Assembly: GCA_021234155.1 (NCBI GenBank)
Contig: JAJEKV010000034.1
Coordinates: 6,432,028 to 6,496,027, forward strand
Direction: 5' to 3'
Length of the DNA: 64,000 nucleotides
Origin: Isoetes taiwanensis
Taxonomy: Eukaryota; Streptophyta; Lycopodiopsida; Isoetales; Isoetaceae
Below are positions 1 to 11,611 of the stretch, piece after piece. Positions within the stretch are counted from its first letter, which is position 1, and the number at the start of each line of letters is the position of its first letter. Under the pieces are notes generated by a model. The model was not told the origin of the DNA. It searched no databases and was given only the letters and a program-made list of their open reading frames with translations. The position numbers were made by a program, and so were the translations under genes.

Positions 1-350
1 ATGTTCTTAAGTTGCCTTGGATTGAATCATATATGTGTGCACTAGCTATCACATTTGGCTAGTGCTCGAGCAAATATAGCTGATAATTGAGCAAATATGC
101 TGCAAATTGTTTTTGTTGGGAAGGTTGTTTACATGTCTTACTTGCTTCGTGCCTTTTTGTTGTGGTTTAAATCTAGCCAGCTCATTTCCGTTCTCATAAT
201 TCTAGTATCACAGTTTTTTTTTTGCTCCTTGTATATAAGGGGAAATATCTATGACAAAACAGACTAAAGCCTGCGCAAATCCCATTGACTACAACTGTGT
301 GAGAGACGTGGGTGAGTGCAAGTCTCACCGTACGGGATGTGTCCCTCCTT
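1..350. repeat. Direct repeat R1, left copy
   Basis: These bases are identical, as far as I can read, to 9574-9923, and the offset stays at 9573 throughout, including a run of ten T. The block touches the window edge and so may begin further upstream. It runs directly into an AT microsatellite, as the right copy does. No coding sequence is recognisable. Perfect identity over 350 bp implies a very recent duplication, gene conversion, the two ends of one element, or an assembly duplication. Confidence 0.9.
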
Positions 351-352
351 TA

Positions 353-354
<2 letters not shown>

Positions 355-446
<92 letters not shown>
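355..446. repeat. (TA)n microsatellite
   Basis: This is about 90 bp of nearly uninterrupted TA dinucleotides. It joins direct repeat R1 to the first copy of the 3.2-kb repeat. The other breakpoints of these duplications (near 3600, 4068, 7220 and 9930) are also AT dinucleotide tracts, so AT runs mark most junctions here. Confidence 0.95.
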
Positions 447-447
<1 letters not shown>

Positions 448-3400
448 TTTCCTTTGCCTAGGGTCTAATCTAGCCAAGTCCATACTCCTAACTTGGTCAC
501 TTAACCGAAGCTAGAGAAATTCTGTCCTGGCACTACCCAGGCCCTAAACCAAATGAGTCCAACAAAAAGCTCAATATTAGTCTGAAGCTGTTCATTATTT
601 TCACATAAACAAGTTTTTCCTTTCAACATGCAGCATTATTGAAAGTATATTTTTATAAAGCATTATTGAAAGTATATTTTTATAAAGCAACCTAGTAGAG
701 GACTGATTTCCCATTAAGGCTACCTAGTAGAGGACTGATTTCTCAAGCCCCAAAACCATGTATTCTCAATGAAAAGTAGTGGCAGAATATTCATAAACAT
801 AATTCAGCACTTAACATTCAAGGCAACCTGGTAGAAGGCTGATTTCTCAAGCCCCAAAACCATGTAACCTTAATGCAAAGTTGTTGCAGCAAATTCTTAA
901 GCAAAAACATAAAGTCATATCGAGTAAATTGCAAAAATGCACTATTATTGAATTGAAATTGAATAGTTTAGACAATAACATACAAAGTGCATAGTATACA
1001 GTTACATTTTTTGCGTCATTCCATAACCTTCCACGTTAAAACCAACCCGGTTTGCAAAAAAGAGAGACAATTGGAGGAGAGAGTGGTACTGCGAGCCAAT
1101 CATGCAAACGTTAGCAGTAATCCCGGTAACGATGCAAGGGCCAAAAGGTACATTGGGTCTCTCAGTTTATCACTGATCACCAATTGTATCCTTTTGCCCT
1201 GAGTTAGCCTTAACAAGCAAGGAAAATGGAATTATAACTTGAGGTTTCTCTCAAATCTAAAACTTGAGATGAGTAACAATGGCATTTAAATCCATTATAC
1301 AACTGTCAATCTTGCTTGCACAAGCTAGATGATCTTAGTGAAGCATAGTCATACATTAGCAGCACTAAGAAATGCAATATTATCAAGCCATTAAGTGTTT
1401 TAATCACCAACAATTACCATGAGCAAGATCACATGGTTAAGCATGCAACATAATTTCATTTTCTACATCTTGCATAATCTAGAAAATTATTATCGGATGC
1501 CAAGAAGGTTGGATCCCTTTTAGCTTCGGGGATCTTTGCAGTTAAAGATAAATTATGATGTAGAAGCATGAAATCGGAAATACTATGGAAGCATGGGCAA
1601 GGTTTAAGCTTCAACCATACATATCCATACAAAGCATACTTTATGCATCATACATAAAGTCACAAAACTCATTGTACCCCTGTTTCTATCGAGAGGATGC
1701 AATTTGCAAACACTATTCTGTATCTCGGTCCTAAAAACATAAGCACATCTGATCATCCATAGATTTAAATTCAAACCTGAATGGGACCGTCAGATTTTTC
1801 AGATATTTGCCAAGCTACATCAACCTTGTCTCCCAGAAGAAGTAGCACCAGCGTAAATTCTCTGTTTTTATTTGAATAAACTGGATTTGAGGCTTGCCAG
1901 AACTGCCAGTAAATCTTTCGAGGTATTTGCACAGTAAATCGCATAATCTTATTATCATAACATAGATGTCAGCAAGCATATTCAATCAATCAATTAATTA
2001 AGGATCATACCTCCATGGTAGACCCAAATCGGCATGCAAGCAAATCCAGGCATATCCAAGTCACAAATCTCTGCCAAAGATCTCTGACAAAACCGAATGC
2101 CTCTGTATTCTTGAACTGGCATTTTCGACCTCTGAGTTTCCAGCTTTGTATCAGAGAGTAAAACAGTATTCGGCTCCCCTATTTTCGGCCAAGGTAAAGC
2201 CATTTCGGCATGTTCTTAAGAGGATCGACTCATGTGGTCGGATTACAAGTCGCGGCTACATGCCGTTTGGCGCCAGACAACTATTAGGTAAAGCCCTAAA
2301 TACAGATATTAGGATACAGGAAAAAGTATTGCGCACCCCTGTTTTATGTATTTCATCTTAACCATGGTCATTTCTCATAAAAGTATTCGACCACAGTTTC
2401 ATGTGGACGTCACTTTTGGCACCACATTTAAAGCAAAGATTTTGCTTTCCCTAAATCGTTCCAGGCATATGAACTGGACCATTGCATATTTTTTGCTTTC
2501 CTTTCCCCATAAAGCCCAGATGCAGCAAATATCATCAATAGGAAGCACTTTGCATTTCTATTATATTGCTTATCTTTTGGCCTTAGAAAATATGGCACAC
2601 CACCGTATGCAAACCCTAGTCATATTCTAGAACCATGGTTTAAATAGCCAAGGCCCCCATCATGTCAAATAATGACGTCTAGCAGTGTCCCAAGTACAAA
2701 AGTGTTCAACTACATGTTTACAAGCCTCATATCTTATGTTATACCCTTTACCATAGGTGCAATGTATCGAGCCACAATGGCAAGGATGTAAATGCCCAAT
2801 TTATAGTGTTGCCATAATGGCAAGGTACCTAGTCTAGCTTGACTTGTCTAGGTTCCATAGTCCAGCTGGGGAGCTACCCGTCAAACTAGCACACAAAGGA
2901 GCAGCCCTCATAATCCAGAGCATAGCTAGGTCCATGAAGCCCTAAGCCAAAATATCATTTGCCCTAAGGTTACCTTGTAAATCAAGCCAAATATGTAAAT
3001 GTGTGGCACCAAAAACGTGTGATGGGCAAAGCCCCAGATCCAAATGGATTTGATAATAGCAATTAACAAAAAATGTCAGCTTCAAGGGTAAAATATAGCA
3101 TAGGCAAAAAAGTTTTCCCATGCACATGTCACCTTATATAGGATTTTCTTGAAATTATTTCCCCAAGGGAATTGTTTTTGTCAATTTTGTTTAACAAAGC
3201 CTAAGCATATAGCCAAGGTCCCAAATTATTTTTCTTGCCATACTCATTGCAGTATGCAATGCAAGGGAGCATTCCGCCCTCGACAAGTCCGTCAATTACT
3301 ATCATCAATTTTGTTGATCCTAGCCAAGATGTGCATGTAATGGCCAATGTCTGGCGACCATAAATATCCAAGGAAAGTCGCTTTTAAATAAAGTCCGGAC

Positions 3401-3609
3401 GCGCTATGCAAAAAGCTCCAGATAAAACATAGCTCTAGTAATTTGAGCGTATGCAAAGGAGACTACATAGCTCTTAGTATTTTGAGCCAGTGTTGTGAGA
3501 GTACTTGACCTCTCCTACAGCGGTATGAGCTTCACAAGTGCTGTAACTAGCTCTTGTGTTGCAACCGTCTCCAACCTGTTATATATATTTATATTTATAT
3601 ATATATATA
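445..3609. repeat. 3.2-kb direct repeat R2, copy 1
   Basis: This segment recurs at about 4069-7234, with an offset of 3624-3626 bp. Most of it is identical, including short open frames of 60-94 codons that match in both copies but look non-coding. Differences are few and bunched, for example near 1083-1096, 1525-1550, 1672-1700 and 3350-3410, with homopolymer-length changes among them. Inside copy 1 a smaller 28-bp unit is doubled near 640-687. No protein domain, LTR termini (TG..CA) or RNA gene was recognised. The right end is an AT run. Confidence 0.9.
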
Positions 3610-4068
3610 GCATCCTACCTCCTACCGCAGGAAGTAGGGTCCTAAAAGAAAATTCAGTATATTGCTAGGTAGCGCAGGGTACCTAGCATTCTGCTAGGAC
3701 CCTACGTTACCTGTAAATCGTTACTACGTTAAAAGCTAAAAGATAAATCACATAGCAGATATTCATACCTTTATGGTCCTGCTCAGGTTTCAAGAAGCCC
3801 AATTTTTTAATGTTCATAAACCATAGAAATGGTCATCGTGCGTGGCTAGTACTTGTCATTTTGAAATTTCCCAATGCATCGATTAAATAGCAAATAAGTA
3901 AGTAAGTAGCAAACCAAGTAATAGCCAATGTAACAATGAGAGCAAAGGCGAATGGAAAACATAATGTTCAATAAATCATGAGAGGTGTAATCGTGTTCAA
4001 TTAATTCGGTGGACTCAAAAGGATAGAGTTTCATATCCTTGAATATGATAATGAGATGTTTCAAAGAT
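3610..4068. other. Unique spacer between R2 copies
   Basis: About 460 bp separates the two R2 copies and is not part of either. Its left part holds short inverted stretches around TAGGTAGCGCAGGGTACCTA (3665-3684). No gene is recognisable. It may be the original sequence between two insertions, or the remnant of a longer second unit. Confidence 0.6.
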
Positions 4069-7000
4069 ATATACTTTCCTTTGCCTAGGGTCTAATCTAG
4101 CCAAGTCCATACTCCTAACTTGGTCACTTAACCGAAGCTAGAGAAATTCTGTCCTGGCACTACCCAGGCCCTAAACCAAATGAGTCCAACAAAAAGCTCA
4201 ATATTAGTCTGAAGCTGTTCATTATTTTCACATAAACAAGTTTTTCCTTTCAACATGCAGCATTATTGAAAGTATATTTTTATAAAGCATTATTGAAAGT
4301 ATATTTTTATAAAGCAACCTAGTAGAGGACTGATTTCCCATTAAGGCTACCTAGTAGAGGACTGATTTCTCAAGCCCCAAAACCATGTATTCTCAATGAA
4401 AAGTAGTGGCAGAATATTCATAAACATAATTCAGCACTTAACATTCAAGGCAACCTGGTAGAAGGCTGATTTCTCAAGCCCCAAAACCATGTAACCTTAA
4501 TGCAAAGTTGTTGCAGCAAATTCTTAAGCAAAAACATAAAGTCATATCGAGTAAATTGCAAAAATGCACTATTATTGAATTGAAATTGAATAGTTTAGAC
4601 AATAACATACAAAGTGCATAGTATACAGTTACATTTTTTGCGTCATTCCATAACCTTCCACGTTAAAACCAACCCGGTTTGCAAAAAAGAGAGACAATTG
4701 GAGGAGAGAGCCCGTACCTGCAGCCAATCATGCAAACGTTAGCAGTAATCCCGGTAACGATGCAAGGGCCAAAAGGTACATTGGGTCTCTCAGTTTATCA
4801 CTGATCACCAATTGTATCCTTTTGCCCTGAGTTAGCCTTAACAAGCAAGGAAAATGGAATTATAACTTGAGGTTTCTCTCAAATCTAAAACTTGAGATGA
4901 GTAACAATGGCATTTAAATCCATTATACAACTGTCAATCTTGCTTGCACAAGCTAGATGATCTTAGTGAAGCATAGTCATACATTAGCAGCACTAAGAAA
5001 TGCAATATTATCAAGCCATTAAGTGTTTTAATCACCAACAATTACCATGAGCAAGATCACATGGTTAAGCATGCAACATAATTTCATTTTCTACATCTTG
5101 CATAATCTAGAAAATTATTATCGGATGCCAAGAAGGTTGGATCCCTTTTAGCTTCCAGGGATGCTGCAGCAGCATAAATTATGATGTAGAAGCATGAAAT
5201 CGGAAATACTATGGAAGCATGGGCAAGGTTTAAGCTTCAACCATACATATCCATACAAAGCATACTTTATGCATCATACATAAAGTCACAAAAACTCATT
5301 GTACCCTGTTCTATCAGAGGATGCAATTTGCAAACACTATTCTGTATCTCGGTCCTAAAAACATAAGCACATCTGATCATCCATAGATTTAAATTCAAAC
5401 CTGAATGGGACCGTCAGATTTTTCAGATATTTGCCAAGCTACATCAACCTTGTCTCCCAGAAGAAGTAGCACCAGCGTAAATTCTCTGTTTTTATTTGAA
5501 TAAACTGGATTTGAGGCTTGCCAGAACTGCCAGTAAATCTTTCGAGGTATTTGCACAGTAAATCGCATAATCTTATTATCATAACATAGATGTCAGCAAG
5601 CATATTCAATCAATCAATTAATTAAGGATCATACCTCCATGGTAGACCCAAATCGGCATGCAAGCAAATCCAGGCATATCCAAGTCACAAATCTCTGCCA
5701 AAGATCTCTGACAAAACCGAATGCCTCTGTATTCTTGAACTGGCATTTTCGACCTCTGAGTTTCCAGCTTTGTATCAGAGAGTAAAACAGTATTCGGCTC
5801 CCCTATTTTCGGCCAAGGTAAAGCCATTTCGGCATGTTCTTAAGAGGATCGACTCATGTGGTCGGATTACAAGTCGCGGCTACATGCCGTTTGGCGCCAG
5901 ACAACTATTAGGTAAAGCCCTAAATACAGATATTAGGATACAGGAAAAAGTATTGCGCACCCCTGTTTTATGTATTTCATCTTAACCATGGTCATTTCTC
6001 ATAAAAGTATTCGACCACAGTTTCATGTGGACGTCACTTTTGGCACCACATTTAAAGCAAAGATTTTGCTTTCCCTAAATCGTTCCAGGCATATGAACTG
6101 GACCATTGCATATTTTTTGCTTTCCTTTCCCCATAAAGCCCAGATGCAGCAAATATCATCAATAGGAAGCACTTTGCATTTCTATTATATTGCTTATCTT
6201 TTGGCCTTAGAAAATATGGCACACCACCGTATGCAAACCCTAGTCATATTCTAGAACCATGGTTTAAATAGCCAAGGCCCCCATCATGTCAAATAATGAC
6301 GTCTAGCAGTGTCCCAAGTACAAAAGTGTTCAGCTACATGTTTACAAGCCTCATATCTTATGTTATACCCTTTACCATAGGTGCAATGTATCGAGCCACA
6401 ATGGCAAGGATGTAAATGCCCAATTTATAGTGTTGCCATAATGGCAAGGTACCTAGTCTAGCTTGACTTGTCTAGGTTCCATAGTCCAGCTGGGGAGCTA
6501 CCCGTCAAACTAGCACACAAAGGAGCAGCCCTCATAATCCAGAGCATAGCTAGGTCCATGAAGCCCTAAGCCAAAATATCATTTGCCCTAAGGTTACCTT
6601 GTAAATCAAGCCAAATATGTAAATGTGTGGCACCAAAAACGTGTGATGGGCAAAGCCCCAGATCCAAATGGATTTGATAATAGCAATTAACAAAAAATGT
6701 CAGCTTCAAGGGTAAAATATAGCATAGGCAAAAAAGTTTTCCCATGCACATGTCACCTTATATAGGATTTTCTTGAAATTATTTCCCCAAGGGAATTGTT
6801 TTTGTCAATTTTGTTTAACAAAGCCTAAGCATATAGCCAAGGTCCCAAATTATTTTTCTTGCCATACTCATTGCAGTATGCAATGCAAGGGAGCATTCCG
6901 CCCTCGACAAGTCCGTCAATTACTATCATCAATTTTGTTGATCCTAGCCAAGATGTGCATGTAATGGCCAATGTCTAGGCGACCATAAATATCCAAGGAA

Positions 7001-7234
7001 AGTCTGCCTTAAATAAAGTCTGGACGCTATGCAAAAAGCTCCAGATAAAACATAGCTCTAGTAATTTGAGCGTATGCAAAGGAGACTACATAGCTCTTAG
7101 TATTTTGAGCCAGTGTTGTGAGAGTACTTGACCTCTCCTACAGCGGTATGAGCTTCACAAGTGCTGTAACTAGCTCTTGTGTTGCAACCGTCTCCAACCT
7201 GTTATATATATTTATATTTATATATATATATATA
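4069..7234. repeat. 3.2-kb direct repeat R2, copy 2
   Basis: This is the second copy of the block at 445-3609 in the same orientation. It opens at an AT run (4068-4074) and ends in another (7203-7234). The near-identity, with only clustered mismatches, suggests either a recent duplication or an assembly artefact in which consensus errors differ between copies. Nothing recognisable is encoded. Confidence 0.9.
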
Positions 7235-7878
7235 AAAGAAAGAAAAAAGAAAAAAAACTAAAGCGCGTGCATTCTTAGCCTTACCAACTTCTTTATTCAA
7301 TATTTGCCCCAAAAAAAAACCAAATTTCTTCAATCTGCAGTTGGTTAGTGGTCCCTTTCTTTTCGTCAATTTCTTGACTTACTACCTCTCTCTTTGTTGT
7401 ACAACATATATCCACGACCAGGGAAAAAAATAAGGAACTGCTAAATCCAAAGTGGTGAAATAGACTTGGCTAGTGGATGGGATTCATGTGGGTCAGACAT
7501 GCATGATGGGTGTTAAACTTTTGTGGAAAAAGAGCGTGTCACCTAACCACCACACTACAACTGTGAGTCAACTAAAACTTAAATCTTTTTGGACTCGAGT
7601 AATTTAACTGCCTGCCTTTTTTTTTTCCTGGCTTAAACCTATCCAACTTTGGATGGAACAATAAGTTGAACTTAGTCATTTTAAACCATGCGTATATTTG
7701 TGGGTCTTTGTAATGTTAAAGCTGCATTATTTATAAAAAGAAAAACAGCAGTTTTTGTGATTTAAGGCTCGTTTAAACATAACCAATGTCCAATATTTAC
7801 CTCTATGGAACTTATTTCCAATGTCCAATATTTGCCTCGATAGAACTTATTTTTCTTCTGTGCACCTTATGCATTGTT
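7235..7878. other. Intergenic, no gene seen
   Basis: AT-rich, low-complexity sequence with poly-A and poly-T runs. A motif near 7365-7410 (GACTTACTACCTCTCTCTTT) recurs in altered form near 8200-8240, flanking the minisatellite. No coding or RNA gene could be supported. Confidence 0.6.
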
Positions 7879-8175
7879 GTCGATTTCTTTATTTTTTCTT
7901 GATCTGTCTCTTTCTTTGTCAATTTCTTATGAGAAATATCAAGGTTGCATTTGTCAATTTCTTTATTCACTTTTTCTTGATCTCTCTCTTTCTTTGTCAG
8001 ATTCTAATGAGAAATATCAAGCTTGCGTTTGTCAATTTCTTTATTCATTTTTTCTTCACTTTTTCTTGATCTGTCTCTTTCTTTGTCAATTTCTAATGAG
8101 AAATTTCAAGCTTGTGTTGTCAATTTCTTTATTACTTTTCTTTATCTCTCTCTTTCCTTGTCAATTTTTTTGAGT
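7879..8175. repeat. Pyrimidine-rich minisatellite, 4 units
   Basis: Four diverged units start near 7879, 7953, 8031 and 8119 (spacings 74, 78 and 88 bp). Each begins with GTCAATTTCTTTATT or a close variant and contains TCTTTCTTTGTCA and GAGAAATATCAAG. Overlapping open frames on the + strand, rich in Phe, Leu and Ser, are a by-product of the repeat and are not taken as genes. Confidence 0.8.
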
Positions 8176-8980
8176 ATGGCTCTCTATTCTCCTCAATTTT
8201 TTGACTTATAGATCTTAACTTCTTACCTCTCTCTCTTTTTGACAACAAATAAAAAAGGAGAGAAACATGGGAGATGCCGTTTTGGTGTGTTACGGGAGAT
8301 GTTTTTTAGTTTGGAAAACAAATAAAAATTCGAAAAACATGGGCAAGTTCATGAATAACATATGAACTATTAAATATAGCACAAATCTCATAACACACCA
8401 AAACAAAGAATTTTAATTTTTTTTTTCGATACAAAGCGTTACCGCGTTTTTGCTTTTTTATTTTTTTTTAAACCCAAAAACACAACATCTCCATTTTTTT
8501 TCATATCGACCTTGAAAATAAAATGCCTAGGCTCCTCCGAAATGCAAATCATTGCCATAGTCAGGAGCTCTAACTCCAAAGTGCCTTTGTCTATGAGGAT
8601 CTGCTGTAAACAACCACTCCAAATGCATAAGGGATGGACTACAAATCGCAAAAAAAAAAAAAAATGTAGCATGTAGCAAAAAATATTTGTAGATATAAAG
8701 GCTCCCATTTTATCAGCTTCAACTTCCACCTTTATATAAAGGTTCCTCCTTTATATTTAAATGGCCACTTTTTTCTATTATAGGCTTGATGCAGTAATAA
8801 TATATATTATATTCTCGACCCCTAGACATTTCAGTGGCCCTTAGATAAGGTCCTTAGAACCAATGGTCCATCCAAAGAAAAATGACTCTTTTGATTAAAA
8901 ACTTTTTCCCTCAACCAAAATTTTGGAAAAAGCATTTGCCAATATAATGACAACATATAAATATTTTTTAAATATCAACA
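8176..8980. other. Intergenic, no gene seen
   Basis: AT-rich sequence with several poly-T and poly-A runs of 9-14 bases and a short near-palindromic AT tract near 8797. A 96-codon open frame on the - strand (8439-8729) has no recognisable domain and includes a poly-Phe run made by a poly-A stretch, so I do not call it. Confidence 0.6.
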
Positions 8981-9480
8981 ATGGAATAAGTAGCACAATA
9001 ACAGGGGTTCCAGGGGGATTTGATATGGATGCATAAATCACTATCCCTGAGACCATAGACCATACCCCTAAAATATTTGAATAAGTTATTATTGAAAAAA
9101 AAAAACATAGATTTAATAGAAAAAATAAATACGTTAGTTTGCTGGTAGCATTGGTTAAAGCGTTCTTATTAGGATATTGAATTATTTTGGTAGAGGTTCG
9201 AGTCTTCGTATCTCAAAATCTGAAACCTTAAGCGAACCCGTATAGAGAGGAGTCTCGGTATTTCATATTCCAAAACCTTAGGCGAACCGGTATTCCATGT
9301 TTCAAAATCATAGGCACCCCCAGTCATAAATGCGCCAACATATATTCCTATGATGTTGATATGGAAGTTTTCCAAACATAAACTACGGGTGGAATCATTC
9401 CTCCACCCAATCGTAAAAAGTTCAAGTTCATCCACGGACATGTTCTTGGGCATCTATTCCATCACTTTTTATGTGCCCAA
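8981..9480 (+). mobile_element. SINE-like tRNA-related repeat, + copy
   Basis: This copy starts with TAGCACAATAACAGGGG. It contains a tRNA A-box-like stretch at 9141-9162 (GGTAGCATTGGTTAAAGCG) and a B-box-like GAGGTTCGAGTC at 9193-9204. Those are the spacing elements of an internal Pol III promoter. The reverse complement of 17241-18117 has the same order of segments, with moderate divergence: the same start, 'CATAGACCATA', the two boxes, 'CCTTAGGCGAA' and 'AAATCATAGGC'. The tRNA-related part lies in the middle of the unit, so exact element ends are uncertain. Confidence 0.6.
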
Positions 9481-9573
9481 GATGTGGGTGTGTGGCAGAA
9501 TCGAATGAGGTGGAATTGTGCAATAAAGATTTAGGGTTATGCAAACCTAAAATTTATTCATCGGTGATCATTT

Positions 9574-9921
9574 ATGTTCTTAAGTTGCCTTGGATTGAAT
9601 CATATATGTGTGCACTAGCTATCACATTTGGCTAGTGCTCGAGCAAATATAGCTGATAATTGAGCAAATATGCTGCAAATTGTTTTTGTTGGGAAGGTTG
9701 TTTACATGTCTTACTTGCTTCGTGCCTTTTTGTTGTGGTTTAAATCTAGCCAGCTCATTTCCGTTCTCATAATTCTAGTATCACAGTTTTTTTTTTGCTC
9801 CTTGTATATAAGGGGAAATATCTATGACAAAACAGACTAAAGCCTGCGCAAATCCCATTGACTACAACTGTGTGAGAGACGTGGGTGAGTGCAAGTCTCA
9901 CCGTACGGGATGTGTCCCTCC

Positions 9922-9923
<2 letters not shown>
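9574..9923. repeat. Direct repeat R1, right copy
   Basis: Identical to positions 1-350 and, like it, running directly into a TA microsatellite. Because the left copy starts at the window edge, 9574 is only the lower bound for where this copy begins. Confidence 0.9.

Positions 9924-9971
<48 letters not shown>
9924..9971. repeat. (TA)n microsatellite
   Basis: About 45 bp of TA dinucleotide directly after the right copy of R1. The following sequence (AAACCAGCCTAGCC) differs from the R2 sequence that follows the left microsatellite, so R1 similarity ends here. Confidence 0.95.
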
Positions 9972-9975
<4 letters not shown>

Positions 9976-11230
9976 AGCCTAGCCGAAACCTTAAGTTACA
10001 ACTAGACATCCAAGAAGCCCTAGACTAACTAATTAGGACAACTGGATTTATTGGATCCTAAACAGGAAAGCCTTAGAGATCATGGGACCATCATAAAATA
10101 CATTAAAATAAACTGTGATACTATAATGTAAATATACAACTCAGATTAATCTAACCCAGTAACAATGATTTTGGATTAACTAAAATAATTGGAACGAATC
10201 TATGCAACAACAATGCTTAGTTCAAAAAATATTCTCATATATCAAGTCTTTAGAGTAAAATTTCAAATAATAAGCTAAGCAAATGAAACTAAGTTAAAAT
10301 AAATTGCAAATATCGAACTTATAGCAGACAAATAAATAGATAAACCATTTCATTTCAAAGAAATGAGCAAACAAAATGTTATTATATGCTTAATCAGTAA
10401 AAGCAATCCATAAGGCATATTACTGCTTAAATAAAATAGTGGCAGCATAATATTACTGCAATGTATCACAGAAATTACAGGAGTCAACAAAAGCTTAAGA
10501 AATGTACCATGATATTATACCAGCTCGAACCCATATTTGCACAGTAATAAGAGTAACATCTTACCAGTAGCATTGATTAAACAAAAGGAACAAGTAGTTC
10601 ATTTAATCCAAAAGCATTCTTCAAGCACCCATGCACAAAGCAAAATGCAGGAGAAGAGAGCTCGGTTACCTGCAGCAAATAGCATTAATTAGCCAAAAGA
10701 GGGTAAAAAACACTAATGCTAACAGGTAAGCAATGAACTCTCTTGGCATTTCTGCCCTTTACCCGCTGATTTAAAAGAGATATTCACAATTTACATATAG
10801 AAATAAGCTACTGAGGATAACAGAACAGTCAACAGAAAATAATTAAACCTGCAGAAATAATCTAGGATCAAGGTTACATTAGATAATAGAAACAATCTGC
10901 TGAGAGATCATTGGATCAAGGCCAATTTTAGAGAAGATCAGCTGAAGTAAACCTAAATCTATGCCATGTTAGAAGGGAGCAGCAGCACTTAAACCTAGCG
11001 TCAAGTTATATTAGATAATTATAATAATACCTTATCCAGTATCTAGTGTCTAGAAAATTATTAAAGATCTGTAGTTCGAGCAGAAATATTGCCCTAGATC
11101 TATTTAATAACTACTTGTGCAAATAATTATTACATAACCATGCAAAATGAGATGCATCTGATACTAAGAATCATCATCTATATGAAAGAACAAATCAAAA
11201 TTGCTGATAGCAAATTTAGTGGTTCATACA
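9972..11230. other. Intergenic, no gene seen
   Basis: AT-rich sequence without long open frames. It lies downstream (3' side) of the - strand small gene at 11231-11611. Possible - strand splice signals such as TGCAG/GTAACC near 10670 mean additional 3' exons of that gene cannot be excluded. I see no convincing coding similarity. Confidence 0.5.
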
Positions 11231-11611
11231 TCAGCATTTTAACAATTTAATGGTAGGAACCTGATTTAATTGTACTCCATCGTCTGAGTCTTCATCAATA
11301 TCAGAGTCAGCAACCACCTCCACATTATTACAGGATATACCCACGGATTTGGAGACATTCCCACAGGGATTCAAACTGGCATTCAGACTTGGATTCAAAC
11401 TTGGATTCAGACTTGGTATGAACTTTGCAATACCAGCATCACTTTTGGCCCTATTAGGATCCAACCCATTGGCTTTGCACAATTCAATCAACTGTGCCTT
11501 AGTAGGCTGAGGACTATTGTGTTCTAAGCCATTCCTTCTGAGGAACTCAATAAGTTTAGCCCTGGTCTGCCCCTTATTGCACGCACCCTCTGGTCGGCCA
11601 GCCTTACTCAT
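11231..11611 (-). CDS. Small basic-acidic protein, AT-hook and duplicated SAP-like helices
   Basis: A 126-residue frame on the - strand with an ATG start. Visible features: an AT-hook-like core (GRP at residues 6-8) followed by NKG; two copies of a T-x-A-x-L-I-E...N-G-L segment (residues 16-29 and 37-50, period 21) that resemble the first helix of SAP or HeH DNA-binding motifs; a four-residue SLNP/SLNA repeat (67-82); and a strongly acidic stretch (102-111, DSDIDEDSDD). This composition suggests a chromatin- or DNA-associated protein, but I do not recognise a named family. A donor-like CAG/GTTCCT near the C-terminus leaves open a spliced, longer product. It could also be a decayed fragment. 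Confidence 0.5.
   Translation of the reverse strand: MSKAGRPEGACNKGQTRAKLIEFLRRNGLEHNSPQPTKAQLIELCKANGLDPNRAKSDAGIAKFIPSLNPSLNPSLNASLNPCGNVSKSVGISCNNVEVVADSDIDEDSDDGVQLNQVPTIKLLKC

Noticed and set aside
445-7234. LTR retrotransposon with 3.2-kb LTRs
   Set aside because: The copies lack TG..CA ends, a primer-binding site and a polypurine tract, and only 460 bp separates them. A duplication at AT runs explains them better.
7821-8211. Three overlapping hydrophobic open frames
   Set aside because: They are alternative readings of the CTTT-rich minisatellite. A Phe/Leu/Ser-rich product in several frames is a repeat artefact.
1-9923. R1 copies as LTRs of a 9.6-kb element
   Set aside because: No polyprotein motifs (gag, protease, RT, integrase) were seen between them, and the outer border of the left copy is outside the window.
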